A stretch of 64,000 nucleotides of DNA, taken from positions 1-64,000 of the forward strand of contig CANGHW010000014.1 of the NCBI GenBank assembly GCA_947453695.1, read 5' to 3'. Position numbers and translations under genes: made by a program. The notes beneath the pieces were generated by a model. It was not told the DNA's origin, made no database searches, and saw only the letters and a list, made by a program, of their open reading frames with translations. This document shows positions 34,418-41,711 of the stretch, in pieces. This stretch comes from Opitutia bacterium (GTDB lineage: Bacteria; Verrucomicrobiota; Verrucomicrobiia; Opitutales; Opitutaceae). Numbering within the stretch: position 1 is the first letter of the stretch; every line of letters starts with the position of its first letter.

Positions 34418-35473
34418 ATGCCGTTCGATCTCCGCTCTCACCTCCGCGCCGGCCAGGTCATCCCCGCCCTGCCGCTCGCGCTCACGCGCCAGCGCCACTG
34501 GGACGAGCGCCACCAACGCGCCCTCGTGCGCTACTACGTCGAGGCCGGCGCCGGCGGACTTGCCGTCGGCGTGCACTCCACGCAGTTCGCCATTCGCGAG
34601 CCCAAGATTGGTCTCTACCAACCCGTCCTCGCCCTCGCTGCCGAAACCGCGCGCACGTGGCCCACCGCCCATCCCGCTCGCCCGCGCGATTTTGTGCTCA
34701 TCGCCGGTCTTTGCGGCCGCACTCCTCAGGCCCTCGCCGAAGCCCGGCTCGCCCGCGACCTCGGCTACCACGCCGGTCTCCTTTCCCTCGGCGCCTGGAC
34801 CGCGCCCGCCGACACCGAGGCCCGCATCCTCGCCCACTGCCGCGCCGTCGCCCGCGAGTTGCCCCTCGTCGGCTTCTACCTGCAACCCGCCGTCGGCGGG
34901 CGCACGTTCACTTACCGCTTCTGGCGGGCCTTCGCCGAGATCCCGGGCCTCGTCGCCATCAAGATCGCTCCGTTCAACCGCTACCGCACCCTCGACGTCG
35001 TCCGCGCCGTCCTCGCGTCCGGCCGCGACGACGTCGCGCTCTACACCGGCAACGACGACAACATCCTCGCCGACCTCCTCACGCCGTTCACCTTTGCCGG
35101 CCGCACCCGCCACATCGACGGCGGCCTCCTCGGCCAATGGGGCGTATGGACCCACGCCGCCGTCCGCCTTTTCGCCGAAGTGAAACGCGCCCGCGCCCGC
35201 TCGCGCCTCGACGCCTCCTGGCTCGATCGCAACGCCGCCCTCACCGACGCCAACGCCGCCCTCTTCGACTCCGCGCACAACTTCGCCGGCTGCCTCCCCG
35301 GCATCCACGAAGTCCTCCGCCGCCAAGGCCTCCTCGCCAGCACCGCCTGCCTCGATCCCCACGAACGCCTCTCCCCCGGCCAGGCCGCCGAGCTTACCCG
35401 CGTCGCCGCCGCCTACCCGTGGCTCGTCGACGACGACTTTGTTGCAGTCAACGTCCACCGCTGGCTCGCTTGA
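34418..35473 (+). CDS. Dihydrodipicolinate synthase (DapA)-family aldolase-like protein
   Basis: A 351-residue class I aldolase-like protein of the DapA/NanA superfamily. The candidate Schiff-base lysine is in LVAIKIAPF (K182), and GFYLQPAVGG (Y154) sits where DapA enzymes have the catalytic Tyr. It is longer than DapA (about 290). Most of the beta-barrel is recognisable but not close to either DapA or NanA. A sialic acid-like lyase fits the next two genes (NagA, NagB), but no epimerase (NanE) or kinase (NanK) follows, so the substrate is open. 18-base gap to the gene before. Confidence 0.75.
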   Translation: MPFDLRSHLRAGQVIPALPLALTRQRHWDERHQRALVRYYVEAGAGGLAVGVHSTQFAIREPKIGLYQPVLALAAETARTWPTAHPARPRDFVLIAGLCGRTPQALAEARLARDLGYHAGLLSLGAWTAPADTEARILAHCRAVARELPLVGFYLQPAVGGRTFTYRFWRAFAEIPGLVAIKIAPFNRYRTLDVVRAVLASGRDDVALYTGNDDNILADLLTPFTFAGRTRHIDGGLLGQWGVWTHAAVRLFAEVKRARARSRLDASWLDRNAALTDANAALFDSAHNFAGCLPGIHEVLRRQGLLASTACLDPHERLSPGQAAELTRVAAAYPWLVDDDFVAVNVHRWLA

Positions 35474-35507
35474 GGGCCAGTCCACCCCCGGACGTCCTCA
35501 CTTGCCC

Positions 35508-36437
35508 ATGCCCCCCCGCGGCCTCTTCGATTTCCAAGTCAACGGCTTTGGCGGCGTCGATTTCCAGCGCGACGGCCTGACCGTCGCCCAGTTCGACCAC
35601 GCCGTCGCCACTCTCCGCCGCCACGGCACCGCCGGAATTTTCGTCACCCTTATCACTGACGAGATCGACGCCCTCGTCCGCCGCTTCGCCGCCTTCGAAC
35701 AACTCTGCGCCGCCTCCCCCGCCGCCGCGACCGCCGTGCTCGGCTATCACCTCGAGGGCCCGTGGCTCAGCCCGCTGCCCGGCTACCGCGGCGCCCACCC
35801 CGCGGGCCCCATGCACGCGCCATCGCTCGCCGAGTTTGACCGCCTTCAAGCCGCCGCCGGCGGCCGCATCCGCCTCGTCACCCTCGCCCCCGAATGGCCC
35901 GGCAGCCCGGCCTTCATCGCCGAGCTCACCCGCCGCGGCCTCCATGTTTCCCTCGGCCACACCAACGCCGATACCGCCCAGATCGACGCGGCCGTCCGCG
36001 CCGGCGCCCGGTTCATCACCCATATCGGCAACGGCTGCCCTACCGAGCTCCCGCGTCACGACAACATCATCCAACGTCTCCTCGCGCGCGACGACCTCAC
36101 CGCTTGCTTCATCCCGGACGGCATCCACCTGCCACCCTTCGTCCTGAAGAATCTCGTCCGCGCCAAGCCCCCCGGCCGCATCCTCTTCACCACCGACGCC
36201 ATGGCCGGCGCCGGCGCCCCGCCCGGTCGCTTCACGATCGGACCACACGAGATCGACGTCGGCGCCGATGGCATTGCCCGCGCTCCCGGCTCCGCCAATT
36301 TCGCCGGCTCCACCCTCACACCCGACCAGGGCGTCCGCCACGTCGCCACGTGGCTTGATCTCTCGCCCGCCACCGCCCACGAACTCTGGTCCACCACCGC
36401 TGCCGCCGCCTTCGGCGTCACTCTCCCGCCGCTTTAG
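35508..36437 (+). CDS. nagA: N-acetylglucosamine-6-phosphate deacetylase-like protein (short form)
   Basis: A 309-residue amidohydrolase close to NagA: FDFQVNGFGGVDF (as in the Escherichia coli VQLNGCGG block), the metal ligand in YHLEGPWLSP, LGHTNAD and THIGNGCP histidines, DGIHL and the catalytic Asp in TTDAMAGAG. All active-site blocks are present. It is about 70 residues shorter than typical NagA (380) because the N-terminal part of the beta-sandwich subdomain is missing and the C-terminus is trimmed. It removes acetate from GlcNAc-6-P, feeding NagB next door. Confidence 0.82.
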   Translation: MPPRGLFDFQVNGFGGVDFQRDGLTVAQFDHAVATLRRHGTAGIFVTLITDEIDALVRRFAAFEQLCAASPAAATAVLGYHLEGPWLSPLPGYRGAHPAGPMHAPSLAEFDRLQAAAGGRIRLVTLAPEWPGSPAFIAELTRRGLHVSLGHTNADTAQIDAAVRAGARFITHIGNGCPTELPRHDNIIQRLLARDDLTACFIPDGIHLPPFVLKNLVRAKPPGRILFTTDAMAGAGAPPGRFTIGPHEIDVGADGIARAPGSANFAGSTLTPDQGVRHVATWLDLSPATAHELWSTTAAAAFGVTLPPL

Positions 36438-36446
36438 TTTTTAAAA

Positions 36447-36474
36447 CTTGGTCCTTGGTCATTGGACCGTGGGC
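36447..36474. repeat. Four degenerate 7-bp units upstream of nagB
   Basis: Consecutive heptamers CTTGGTC, CTTGGTC, ATTGGAC, CGTGGGC. They fill the gap between two genes and end 15 bases before the nagB ATG. The 7-bp period matches arrays at 37270, 41649 and 56372. Confidence 0.7.
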
Positions 36475-36489
36475 CTTTCCTTTTCCTCC

Positions 36490-37275
36490 ATGCCCGTCAC
36501 CGCTCCTCACTATCTCACCGCCGGCCGTCTCGCCGTCGAAGTCCATGCCGACCGCCCCGCGCTCGGTCGCGCCGCGGCCCGCGCCGTCGCCGCCCACCTC
36601 CACGGCGTCATTGCGCGTCAGGGTGAAGCCCGCGTGATCTTCGCCTGCGCCCCGTCCCAGGACCAGTTCCTCGCCGCCCTCATCGATCCGGCCCAATGCG
36701 GACTCGCCCTCGATTGGTCGCGCATCACGGCATTCCACATGGATGACTACGTCGGCCTCACCGCCGCCCACTCCCAGAGTTTCCGCTCCTATCTTCGCGA
36801 GCATCTCCTCCGCCACGTCCCCATCGGCCACTTCCATCCCCTCCCCGCCGAGGAAAAGGACGCCGCCGCCGTCGCCGCCCGCTACTCCGCCCTGCTCCGC
36901 GAAAAGCCCATCGATCTCATCTGCATGGGCATCGGCGAAAACGGTCACATCGCCTTCAACGATCCGCCTGTCGCCGACTTCGAGGACCCGCAGCTCGTCA
37001 AGGTCGTCGAGCTCGACCTCGCCTGCCGCCAACAACAGGTCAACGACGGCTGCTTCCCCACCCTCGCCGACGTCCCCCTCCACGCCTTCACGCTCACCGT
37101 CTCCGTCTTCCGCCAAGCCAAGCGCCTCAGCATCCACGTCCCCGGTCCACTCAAGGCCCCCGCCGTGCGCGCCACCGTCCAAGGCCCCATCACCACCGCC
37201 TGCCCGGCCTCCATCCTCCGCCTCCATCCCGACGCTACACTCTACATCGACACCGCCTCCGCGTCCCTCCTCTGA
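36490..37275 (+). CDS. nagB: Glucosamine-6-phosphate deaminase NagB-like
   Basis: A 261-residue sugar-phosphate isomerase-fold deaminase, near the usual 266. Motifs: FHMDDYVGL, holding the general-base Asp, MGIGENGHIAFNDPP, and the late ACPASILRLHPDATLY. Compared with E. coli (NDGHIAFNEP), the position of Asp141 is Asn and Glu148 is Asp; His143 is kept. These changes are common to a bacterial subgroup of NagB-like enzymes as I recall, but they could alter ring opening or the substrate. It should convert GlcN-6-P to Fru-6-P and ammonia. It follows the NagA gene by 52 bases on the same strand. Confidence 0.83.
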   Translation: MPVTAPHYLTAGRLAVEVHADRPALGRAAARAVAAHLHGVIARQGEARVIFACAPSQDQFLAALIDPAQCGLALDWSRITAFHMDDYVGLTAAHSQSFRSYLREHLLRHVPIGHFHPLPAEEKDAAAVAARYSALLREKPIDLICMGIGENGHIAFNDPPVADFEDPQLVKVVELDLACRQQQVNDGCFPTLADVPLHAFTLTVSVFRQAKRLSIHVPGPLKAPAVRATVQGPITTACPASILRLHPDATLYIDTASASLL

Positions 37276-37297
37276 CCCTAGACTTCAGACTCCAGAC
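37270..37297. repeat. Four 7-bp units NNNNGAC after nagB
   Basis: Consecutive heptamers CTCTGAC, CCTAGAC, TTCAGAC, TCCAGAC, each ending GAC. The first overlaps the nagB stop codon. The array ends 32 bases before the next ATG. Confidence 0.6.
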
Positions 37298-37329
37298 CCC
37301 ATCTCCTCCACCCTACTCTGTCCCCTCCC

Positions 37330-38331
37330 ATGCGCTCACCGTTCCTCTCTCTCCTCGCCCTCGCTGCGCTCGCCTTTGCCCCGCTCCGCTCCGCCGAACC
37401 TGCCCCGCTCCGCCTCGGCATGATCGGCTTGGACACCTCGCACGTCATCGTCTTCACCAAGACCTTTAACGACCCCACCGCCCCCAACCACGTCCCCGGT
37501 GGCAAGGTCGTCGCCGCCTTCAAGGGTGGCAGTCCCGACATCGAGTCCAGTGCCTCGCGCGTCGAGGGCTACACCAAGGATCTCGTCGAGAAATACGGCG
37601 TGAAGATTTACGATTCGATCGAAGAACTCGCCAAGAACGTCGACGCGATCCTCATCGAGAGCGTCGACGGTCGCCCCCACCTCGACCAATTCCGCCGCAC
37701 GCTCGCCGCGAAGAAGCCGGTCTACATCGACAAGCCCCTCGCCGGCTCCCTCAAGGACGCCGTCGAGATCGTCCGTCTCTCCCGTGAATCCGGCGTGCCG
37801 ATCTTCAGCTCCTCCTCTCTCCGCTACCCGCCCGACTCCTTCGCCTCGAAGTTCGCCAAGATCGGCGACATCACCTCCGTCTACTCCATCGGACCCGCCG
37901 AGTTTGAGCCCCACCACCCTGACTTCTACTGGTATGGCATCCACTGCGTCGAAGCCCTCTACACCGTCCTCGGCGCCGGTTGCGTGACCGTCCAGCGCAC
38001 CCACGCCGAGAACACCGACATCATCACCGGTGTCTGGTCCGACGGCCGCGTCGGCATCGCCCAAGGCAACCGCAAAACCTTCAAGGGCTACGGCGTCACC
38101 GCCGTCGGCACCAAGGGCGTCGCCACCGCCGGCGAGAAACAAACCTACAACGGCCTCACCGTCGAAATCATGAAGTTCCTCCAGACCGGCATCAGCCCCG
38201 TCCCCGCCGAGACCACCCTCGAGCTCATGGCCTTCATGGAAGCCGCCGATGAAAGCAAACGCCGCGGCGGCGCCCCCGTCAGCATGGCCGAGGTGCTCAA
38301 AAAAGCCGGCTACGTCGCCCCCAAGAAATAA
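37330..38331 (+). CDS. Exported Gfo/Idh/MocA-family oxidoreductase-like protein
   Basis: A 333-residue protein with a Sec-type signal peptide (MRSPFLSLLALAALAFAPLRSAE), then a Gfo/Idh/MocA-like body: LRLGMIGLDTSH in place of the GxGxxG loop, ILIESVDGRPHLDQ, VYIDKPLAG instead of EKP, and a C-terminal half with HHPDFYWYGIHCVEALYTVLG carrying the active-site His. Exported members of this family normally use a Tat signal because they bind NADP in the cytoplasm. Here no twin-arginine is visible, so cofactor loading is unclear. It sits in the amino-sugar cluster and may oxidise or isomerise a periplasmic sugar. Confidence 0.78.
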   Translation: MRSPFLSLLALAALAFAPLRSAEPAPLRLGMIGLDTSHVIVFTKTFNDPTAPNHVPGGKVVAAFKGGSPDIESSASRVEGYTKDLVEKYGVKIYDSIEELAKNVDAILIESVDGRPHLDQFRRTLAAKKPVYIDKPLAGSLKDAVEIVRLSRESGVPIFSSSSLRYPPDSFASKFAKIGDITSVYSIGPAEFEPHHPDFYWYGIHCVEALYTVLGAGCVTVQRTHAENTDIITGVWSDGRVGIAQGNRKTFKGYGVTAVGTKGVATAGEKQTYNGLTVEIMKFLQTGISPVPAETTLELMAFMEAADESKRRGGAPVSMAEVLKKAGYVAPKK

Positions 38332-38350
38332 CTCTCGGCTGCCCTTCCTG

Positions 38351-38375
38351 TAGCGGCGGTCTATGACCGCCGTCC
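38351..38375. repeat. Dispersed palindrome TAGCGGCGGTC-tat-GACCGCCG (copy 1)
   Basis: An inverted repeat CGGCGGTC/GACCGCCG with TAT in the centre. A second copy at 58933 is identical over the full 25 bases; a shorter relative is at 588. It lies in the gap between two genes, 41 bases before the next ATG. Confidence 0.85.
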
Positions 38376-38416
38376 GTTTCCTTGCCGCCGCGCTCCCTCG
38401 CCCGTCCCATCCTCTC

Positions 38417-39307
38417 ATGATCTTTCCCGACCACATCACCATCATCTCGGACGAGGTCTCCCAAGACCTCGCCACCCTCTCCGCGTTCATCCGCGAATTC
38501 CGCCTCGGCGGCATCGAGCTCCGCAGCTTCAACGGCCGCGCCTTCAAAGACCTCACCCCCTCCGACGTCGCCGAACTCGGCGCCGCCTCCCGCGCCGAGG
38601 GCTGGAAAATCTATGGCTGCGCCACGCCTGTCTTCAAATGTGACCTCGACGACACCGCCGCGATCGCCCTCCACCGCGACATCCTGAAACGCTCTCTCGA
38701 CGTCGCCCGCCAGCTCAACGCCGACCTCCTCCGCGTCTTCACCTTCCTCCGCACGCCCAACCCCGCTGAGCCCGCGAAACAAGCCCGCGTCGTCGAACAC
38801 CTCCGCGGCCTCGTCGATCTCGCCGCCGGCTCCGGCATCCGCCTCGGTGTGGAAAACGAACACTCCTGTCTCGCCGCCACCGCGGCCGAGACGCTCGCCA
38901 TCGTCAACCCGCTCCCGGCCGATCGCGTCGGCATCATCTGGGATCCCTGCAATGTTATCTACGTCCCCGGCGCCCTGCCCTCGACACCCGCCGACATCGC
39001 GTTCCTCGCGCCGCGCCTCTTCCACGTCCACCTGAAGGACGCCATCCGCCGTGCCCCCGTGGCAGCCGGTGACCTTATCGCCGTCGGCACCCCCGTTGGC
39101 GTCGGCCAGGTCGACTGGCGCGGCCAGCTCCTCGCCCTCCGCGCCGCCGGCTACAAAGGCCTGCTCTCGCTCGAGACCCACTGGCGCCTGCAGAAAATCG
39201 ACGAAAAGATGCTCCACCTCCCCGCCGGCCACGCCTTCTCCCACGGCGGCGACATCGCGAGCCGCATCTGCCTCCACAACCTCAAGTCGATCCTCGAGAC
39301 CCAATAA
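38417..39307 (+). CDS. Sugar phosphate isomerase/epimerase (TIM barrel, AP endonuclease 2 family)
   Basis: A 296-residue TIM-barrel protein: ISDEVSQDLATLSAFIREF and GIELRSFNGRAFKD at the start, LRVFTFLRTPNP, LGVENEHSCLAATAAETLAIV, WDPCNVIY and the metal-ligand stretch LFHVHLKDA, ending YKGLLSLETHW. Glu, Asp and His residues of the metal site are present. The family includes xylose isomerase-like, hydroxypyruvate isomerase and keto-sugar epimerases. ATG 38417 is chosen over an upstream in-frame start that would read through the dispersed palindrome. It is the last gene of the cluster, followed by a terminator. Confidence 0.85.
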   Translation: MIFPDHITIISDEVSQDLATLSAFIREFRLGGIELRSFNGRAFKDLTPSDVAELGAASRAEGWKIYGCATPVFKCDLDDTAAIALHRDILKRSLDVARQLNADLLRVFTFLRTPNPAEPAKQARVVEHLRGLVDLAAGSGIRLGVENEHSCLAATAAETLAIVNPLPADRVGIIWDPCNVIYVPGALPSTPADIAFLAPRLFHVHLKDAIRRAPVAAGDLIAVGTPVGVGQVDWRGQLLALRAAGYKGLLSLETHWRLQKIDEKMLHLPAGHAFSHGGDIASRICLHNLKSILETQ

Positions 39308-39332
39308 GTCAGTCTCCTGCCCTCGCCCTCCA

Positions 39333-39358
39333 GCCGCGGTTCACCCCGCGGCTTTTTT
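39333..39358 (+). terminator. Rho-independent terminator after sugar isomerase
   Basis: GCCGCGG and CCGCGGC form a 7-bp stem with a 6-base loop, followed by TTTTTT, 25 bases after the stop of the isomerase gene. Confidence 0.88.
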
Positions 39359-39419
39359 ATTTGGCGGATCCCCACCAGAATCCTATCCCCCACCCACCAC
39401 CCGCGCCCACTACCGTCCC

Positions 39420-39851
39420 GTGCTCGCCGTCCTGCTCATCACGACCTTCTGCTCTCTCGCCGTCATTCTTGCGATCCGCTTCCAACGCAAACACGACGAA
39501 TGGCTCACCACCGAAGCCCGCGTGATCGCCCATCGGATGCGACGGTCCATCGACGTCGAGTCGAACACCGTTGATCGCGTCGTGACCTACACCTTCACAA
39601 TCGCCGGCACTCCATTCGTTACAGAAGACATGGTCTCGACTCGCCGCGTCCCTGAGGACGAGGCCGCGTTTCAGGCGCGCCACTCCCCCGGGCAGACTGT
39701 CAAGGTGCACTATTTTCCAGCCGACCCCACCCAGAGCACGCTCACTCGCCGCACGTTCACCAAGGACGATCTGATTGTCATACTCACCGCCGCCGGCCTC
39801 GCTGAAATGGTGCTCCTCGCCGCCTACTTCACGTGGAAACGCTCCACCTAA
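39420..39851 (+). CDS. DUF3592 membrane protein
   Basis: A 143-residue protein with an N-terminal helix (LAVLLITTFCSLAVILAIRF), an extracytoplasmic part, and a C-terminal helix (IVILTAAGLAEMVLLAAYF). The middle has TTEARVI, YTFTIAGTPFV and VKVHYFPADPTQSTL, the 'y.Y.v.G......G..v.V.YdP.dp..s.L' pattern of DUF3592. Start: GTG 39420, just before helix 1; the frame continues far upstream, antiparallel to nothing useful, through the previous gene and its terminator, so only the part after the terminator is accepted. The function of DUF3592 is not known. Confidence 0.72.
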   Translation: MLAVLLITTFCSLAVILAIRFQRKHDEWLTTEARVIAHRMRRSIDVESNTVDRVVTYTFTIAGTPFVTEDMVSTRRVPEDEAAFQARHSPGQTVKVHYFPADPTQSTLTRRTFTKDDLIVILTAAGLAEMVLLAAYFTWKRST

Positions 39852-39933
39852 ATCTCCGCCGGCCCACGCCACCCGGCGTCCTGCCCGTCGTCGGCACGAT
39901 CTCGTTCACCGTCCGCGTCTTCCGACTATCGGT

Positions 39934-40260
39934 TAGCACGGTCCGATTCTAAGCAAGCGCAGTCCGAACGCCTGTCAGCGCGGCCTGAATCTCTGCGCGC
40001 GCGCCCTGCATCGTTGTCAGCGCAGTCCGAACCCTTGTCAGCGCGCTCTGAACCCCTGTGAGCGTCGTCTGAATCGTTGTTAGCGCGGTCTGAACGGTTG
40101 TAAGCGTCGTCTGAATGCCCGTCAGCACGGTCCGAACCGTTGTCAGCGCAGTCCGAACGTCCGTCAGCGCGGTCTGAACCGATGTAAGCGCGGTCTGAAC
40201 GGGTGCGCGCGTCGTCTGAATGCCGGTTAGCGCGCTCCGAATGCCCGTTCGCGCGGTCTG
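39934..40260. repeat. Degenerate 21-bp tandem repeat array (about 15 units)
   Basis: Units of 21 bases with consensus AGCGCGGTCTGAACgcctGTC follow one another without spacers. Typical units are AGCGCAGTCCGAACCCTTGTC at 40018 and its neighbours. GTCTGAA or GTCCGAA recurs every 21 bases. No spacer variation is present, which excludes CRISPR. The gap between the DUF3592 and DUF3500 genes is filled by it. Confidence 0.85.
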
Positions 40261-40314
40261 ACTCCCGGTAAAAGTCATGCGATTCACGGCCAGCCGAGTT
40301 CGCGGCACGCTCAT
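39949..40314 (-). CDS. Possible heptad-repeat (coiled-coil-like) protein encoded by the 21-bp array
   Basis: Read on the minus strand from ATG 40314 the array gives 121 residues, built of heptads such as TALTTVQ, TALTDVR, TTLTGVQ and SALTRVR. Leu is fixed at one position and Val/Ile/Met at the position three later, giving an L..V...L..V pattern, exactly the a/d spacing of a coiled coil; the variable residues lie elsewhere. Substitutions at the V position are conservative. No family is recognised and there is no clear ribosome binding site, signal or membrane segment. It lies just downstream of the DUF3500 gene, same strand. It could be a real small protein or a repeat open by chance. Confidence 0.4.
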   Translation of the reverse strand: MSVPRTRLAVNRMTFTGSQTARTGIRSALTGIQTTRAPVQTALTSVQTALTDVRTALTTVRTVLTGIQTTLTTVQTALTTIQTTLTGVQSALTRVRTALTTMQGARAEIQAALTGVRTALA

Positions 40315-40408
40315 CCCGGTGCGTGCAGTATCACAGCCCCTTAACCCGCCCTGTGCACCCGCGCCACCCGGCCGACTCCCGCCCCCGGGCCCGGTCGCGT
40401 AAACCCGC

Positions 40409-41617
40409 TCAGTGCGGATGCGCCAGCAGGTGCTGCCGGAGCAGGTCTTTGCCGTAGTCGTTGCCGTTCGGCGTGCGCACCACCACGTGCACGTGCTGCC
40501 GGTTTGGCGCCTGCGGGTCTTTCGCGAGCTGCCGCAGATTCGCCGGCCGCTGGTGGTCAAATTCGATCAGCACCACCGGACTGTGAATGCGGAAATAAAA
40601 CACCCCGCCTTCCTCCGCGCCGCCGATCCACGCGAAATACGTTCCGTCCAGCTTCGCGCGCACTTCGTCCATTTTCACCTTCGCGTGACCATCGTCCATG
40701 TTGGCCACAAACAGCCCGATCAGTTTGACCAACTTCTCGCGCTGCGCCGGCGCGAGCTCCCCGGCCCGCACTCCCGCGTAGTCGAGCACCACGTTGTCCT
40801 TGAACGCCTCGGTGAGGTTGTCGTTGCCCGTCTTCTTCACGGCGAGCACCGCCTTCGCCCGCTGGCTCGCGTCGAGCGACTGTAGCATCGCGAAGCCCCG
40901 CGCCTGCTCTTCCTGCAGAATCGCGAGCCCCTGGTATTTGCCCGACGGCGCCACCACCGGCTCCGAGCCATAAAACGCCGGCGACATCACGACCTGATCG
41001 CCGAGCACAAAGTAGTTCAAAATCAGGTGATGCCCATCGACTTGAAATCCCCACGGCTCGGTCGCCGAGGGCTCGCCCATCACGGTGATCCAGTAGAGCT
41101 GCTCGCCATACTGCACAAAGTCATTGCCGCTCAGCTCGCCGAGCGTGTGGTTCAACTTCATGATGTCCTGCGACAGCTTCAGGCCCTTCGCACTCAGCGC
41201 CGCCTTCATCAGACCAAACGCCGCCGTGCGCTGTGCCTCCGTCATCGCCTGAAAACTCACGCCCTGCCGCCGGTAGAAATGTTGGTTCATCCACTTCCGC
41301 CACTCGTCGTCGCCGACCGGAAACACCGCGGCCTTCTTCTGTTCTGCCGTCAGCGCCGCGAGCCACGCCAACGCCGCCTGCCGCACCGGCTCGGTCGAGA
41401 CACCCGTCGCCCGCACCGGAAACAACCCAGACTCCACCGTGCCCTTCGCCGTGATGCCGCGAAACGGCTCCGCGAGCCCCTTCGCCTCCGCCTCGCGCGA
41501 CATCAGCGTCGACCGTTCGATCCACGCCTCGCCCGACTTCGGGGCCGGCGTCTGCGCCCACACGCCCGCCACACCGCACCACGCCATCACCGCCATCTTG
41601 GGATATTTATTTTTCAT
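40409..41617 (-). CDS. Exported DUF3500 protein
   Basis: A 402-residue protein of the DUF3500 family. A signal peptide (MKNKYPKMAVMAWCGVAGVWAQ) leads to EPFRGITAKGTV, RQAALAWLAALTAEQKKAAVFP and DDEWRKWMNQHFYRRQGVSF, then the typical HHLILNYFVLGDQVVMSPAFYGSEP and the His-rich NRQHVHVVVRTPNGNDYGKDLL end. Several His and Asp residues in the middle and at the end suggest a metal site, but the biochemical function is unknown. Upstream in its leader an AAGGAG stretch can be seen about 13 bases before the ATG, one of few purine-rich leaders here. Confidence 0.88.
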   Translation of the reverse strand: MKNKYPKMAVMAWCGVAGVWAQTPAPKSGEAWIERSTLMSREAEAKGLAEPFRGITAKGTVESGLFPVRATGVSTEPVRQAALAWLAALTAEQKKAAVFPVGDDEWRKWMNQHFYRRQGVSFQAMTEAQRTAAFGLMKAALSAKGLKLSQDIMKLNHTLGELSGNDFVQYGEQLYWITVMGEPSATEPWGFQVDGHHLILNYFVLGDQVVMSPAFYGSEPVVAPSGKYQGLAILQEEQARGFAMLQSLDASQRAKAVLAVKKTGNDNLTEAFKDNVVLDYAGVRAGELAPAQREKLVKLIGLFVANMDDGHAKVKMDEVRAKLDGTYFAWIGGAEEGGVFYFRIHSPVVLIEFDHQRPANLRQLAKDPQAPNRQHVHVVVRTPNGNDYGKDLLRQHLLAHPH

Positions 41618-41648
41618 CGGGGTAAAATTTCTCCTTCACTGCCTCCGT

Positions 41649-41690
41649 CATTAGACATTGGCCATCGGGTCCTTGGTCCTTGGTCCTTCT
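41649..41690. repeat. Six degenerate 7-bp units upstream of the DUF3500 gene
   Basis: Heptamers CATTAGA, CATTGGC, CATCGGG, TCCTTGG, TCCTTGG, TCCTTCT in register. The array starts 32 bases from the DUF3500 start codon and ends next to the 3' end of the RNase P RNA. Confidence 0.6.
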
Positions 41691-41711
41691 CTCTGCGCCT
41701 CGCGCAGAGAG
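41689..41711 (-). terminator. Hairpin at the 3' end of the RNase P RNA
   Basis: CTCTCTGCG and CGCAGAGAG form a perfect 9-bp stem with a 5-base loop, touching the 3' strand of helix P1. No T-run follows, so it could be a processing signal or a factor-dependent stop rather than a classical terminator. Confidence 0.45.

Noticed and set aside
34271-35485. Long minus-strand frame opposite the DapA-like gene
   Set aside because: Composition (Gly/Val/Glu-rich without motifs) is the mirror of the sense gene, whose aldolase motifs are clear.
39051-39419. N-terminal extension of the DUF3592 protein
   Set aside because: The frame reads through the sugar isomerase gene and its terminator, so only the part from 39420 is accepted.
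39934-40260. Possible CRISPR-like array
   Set aside because: Units are contiguous 21-mers without unique spacers, with internal variation, and no cas genes are nearby.
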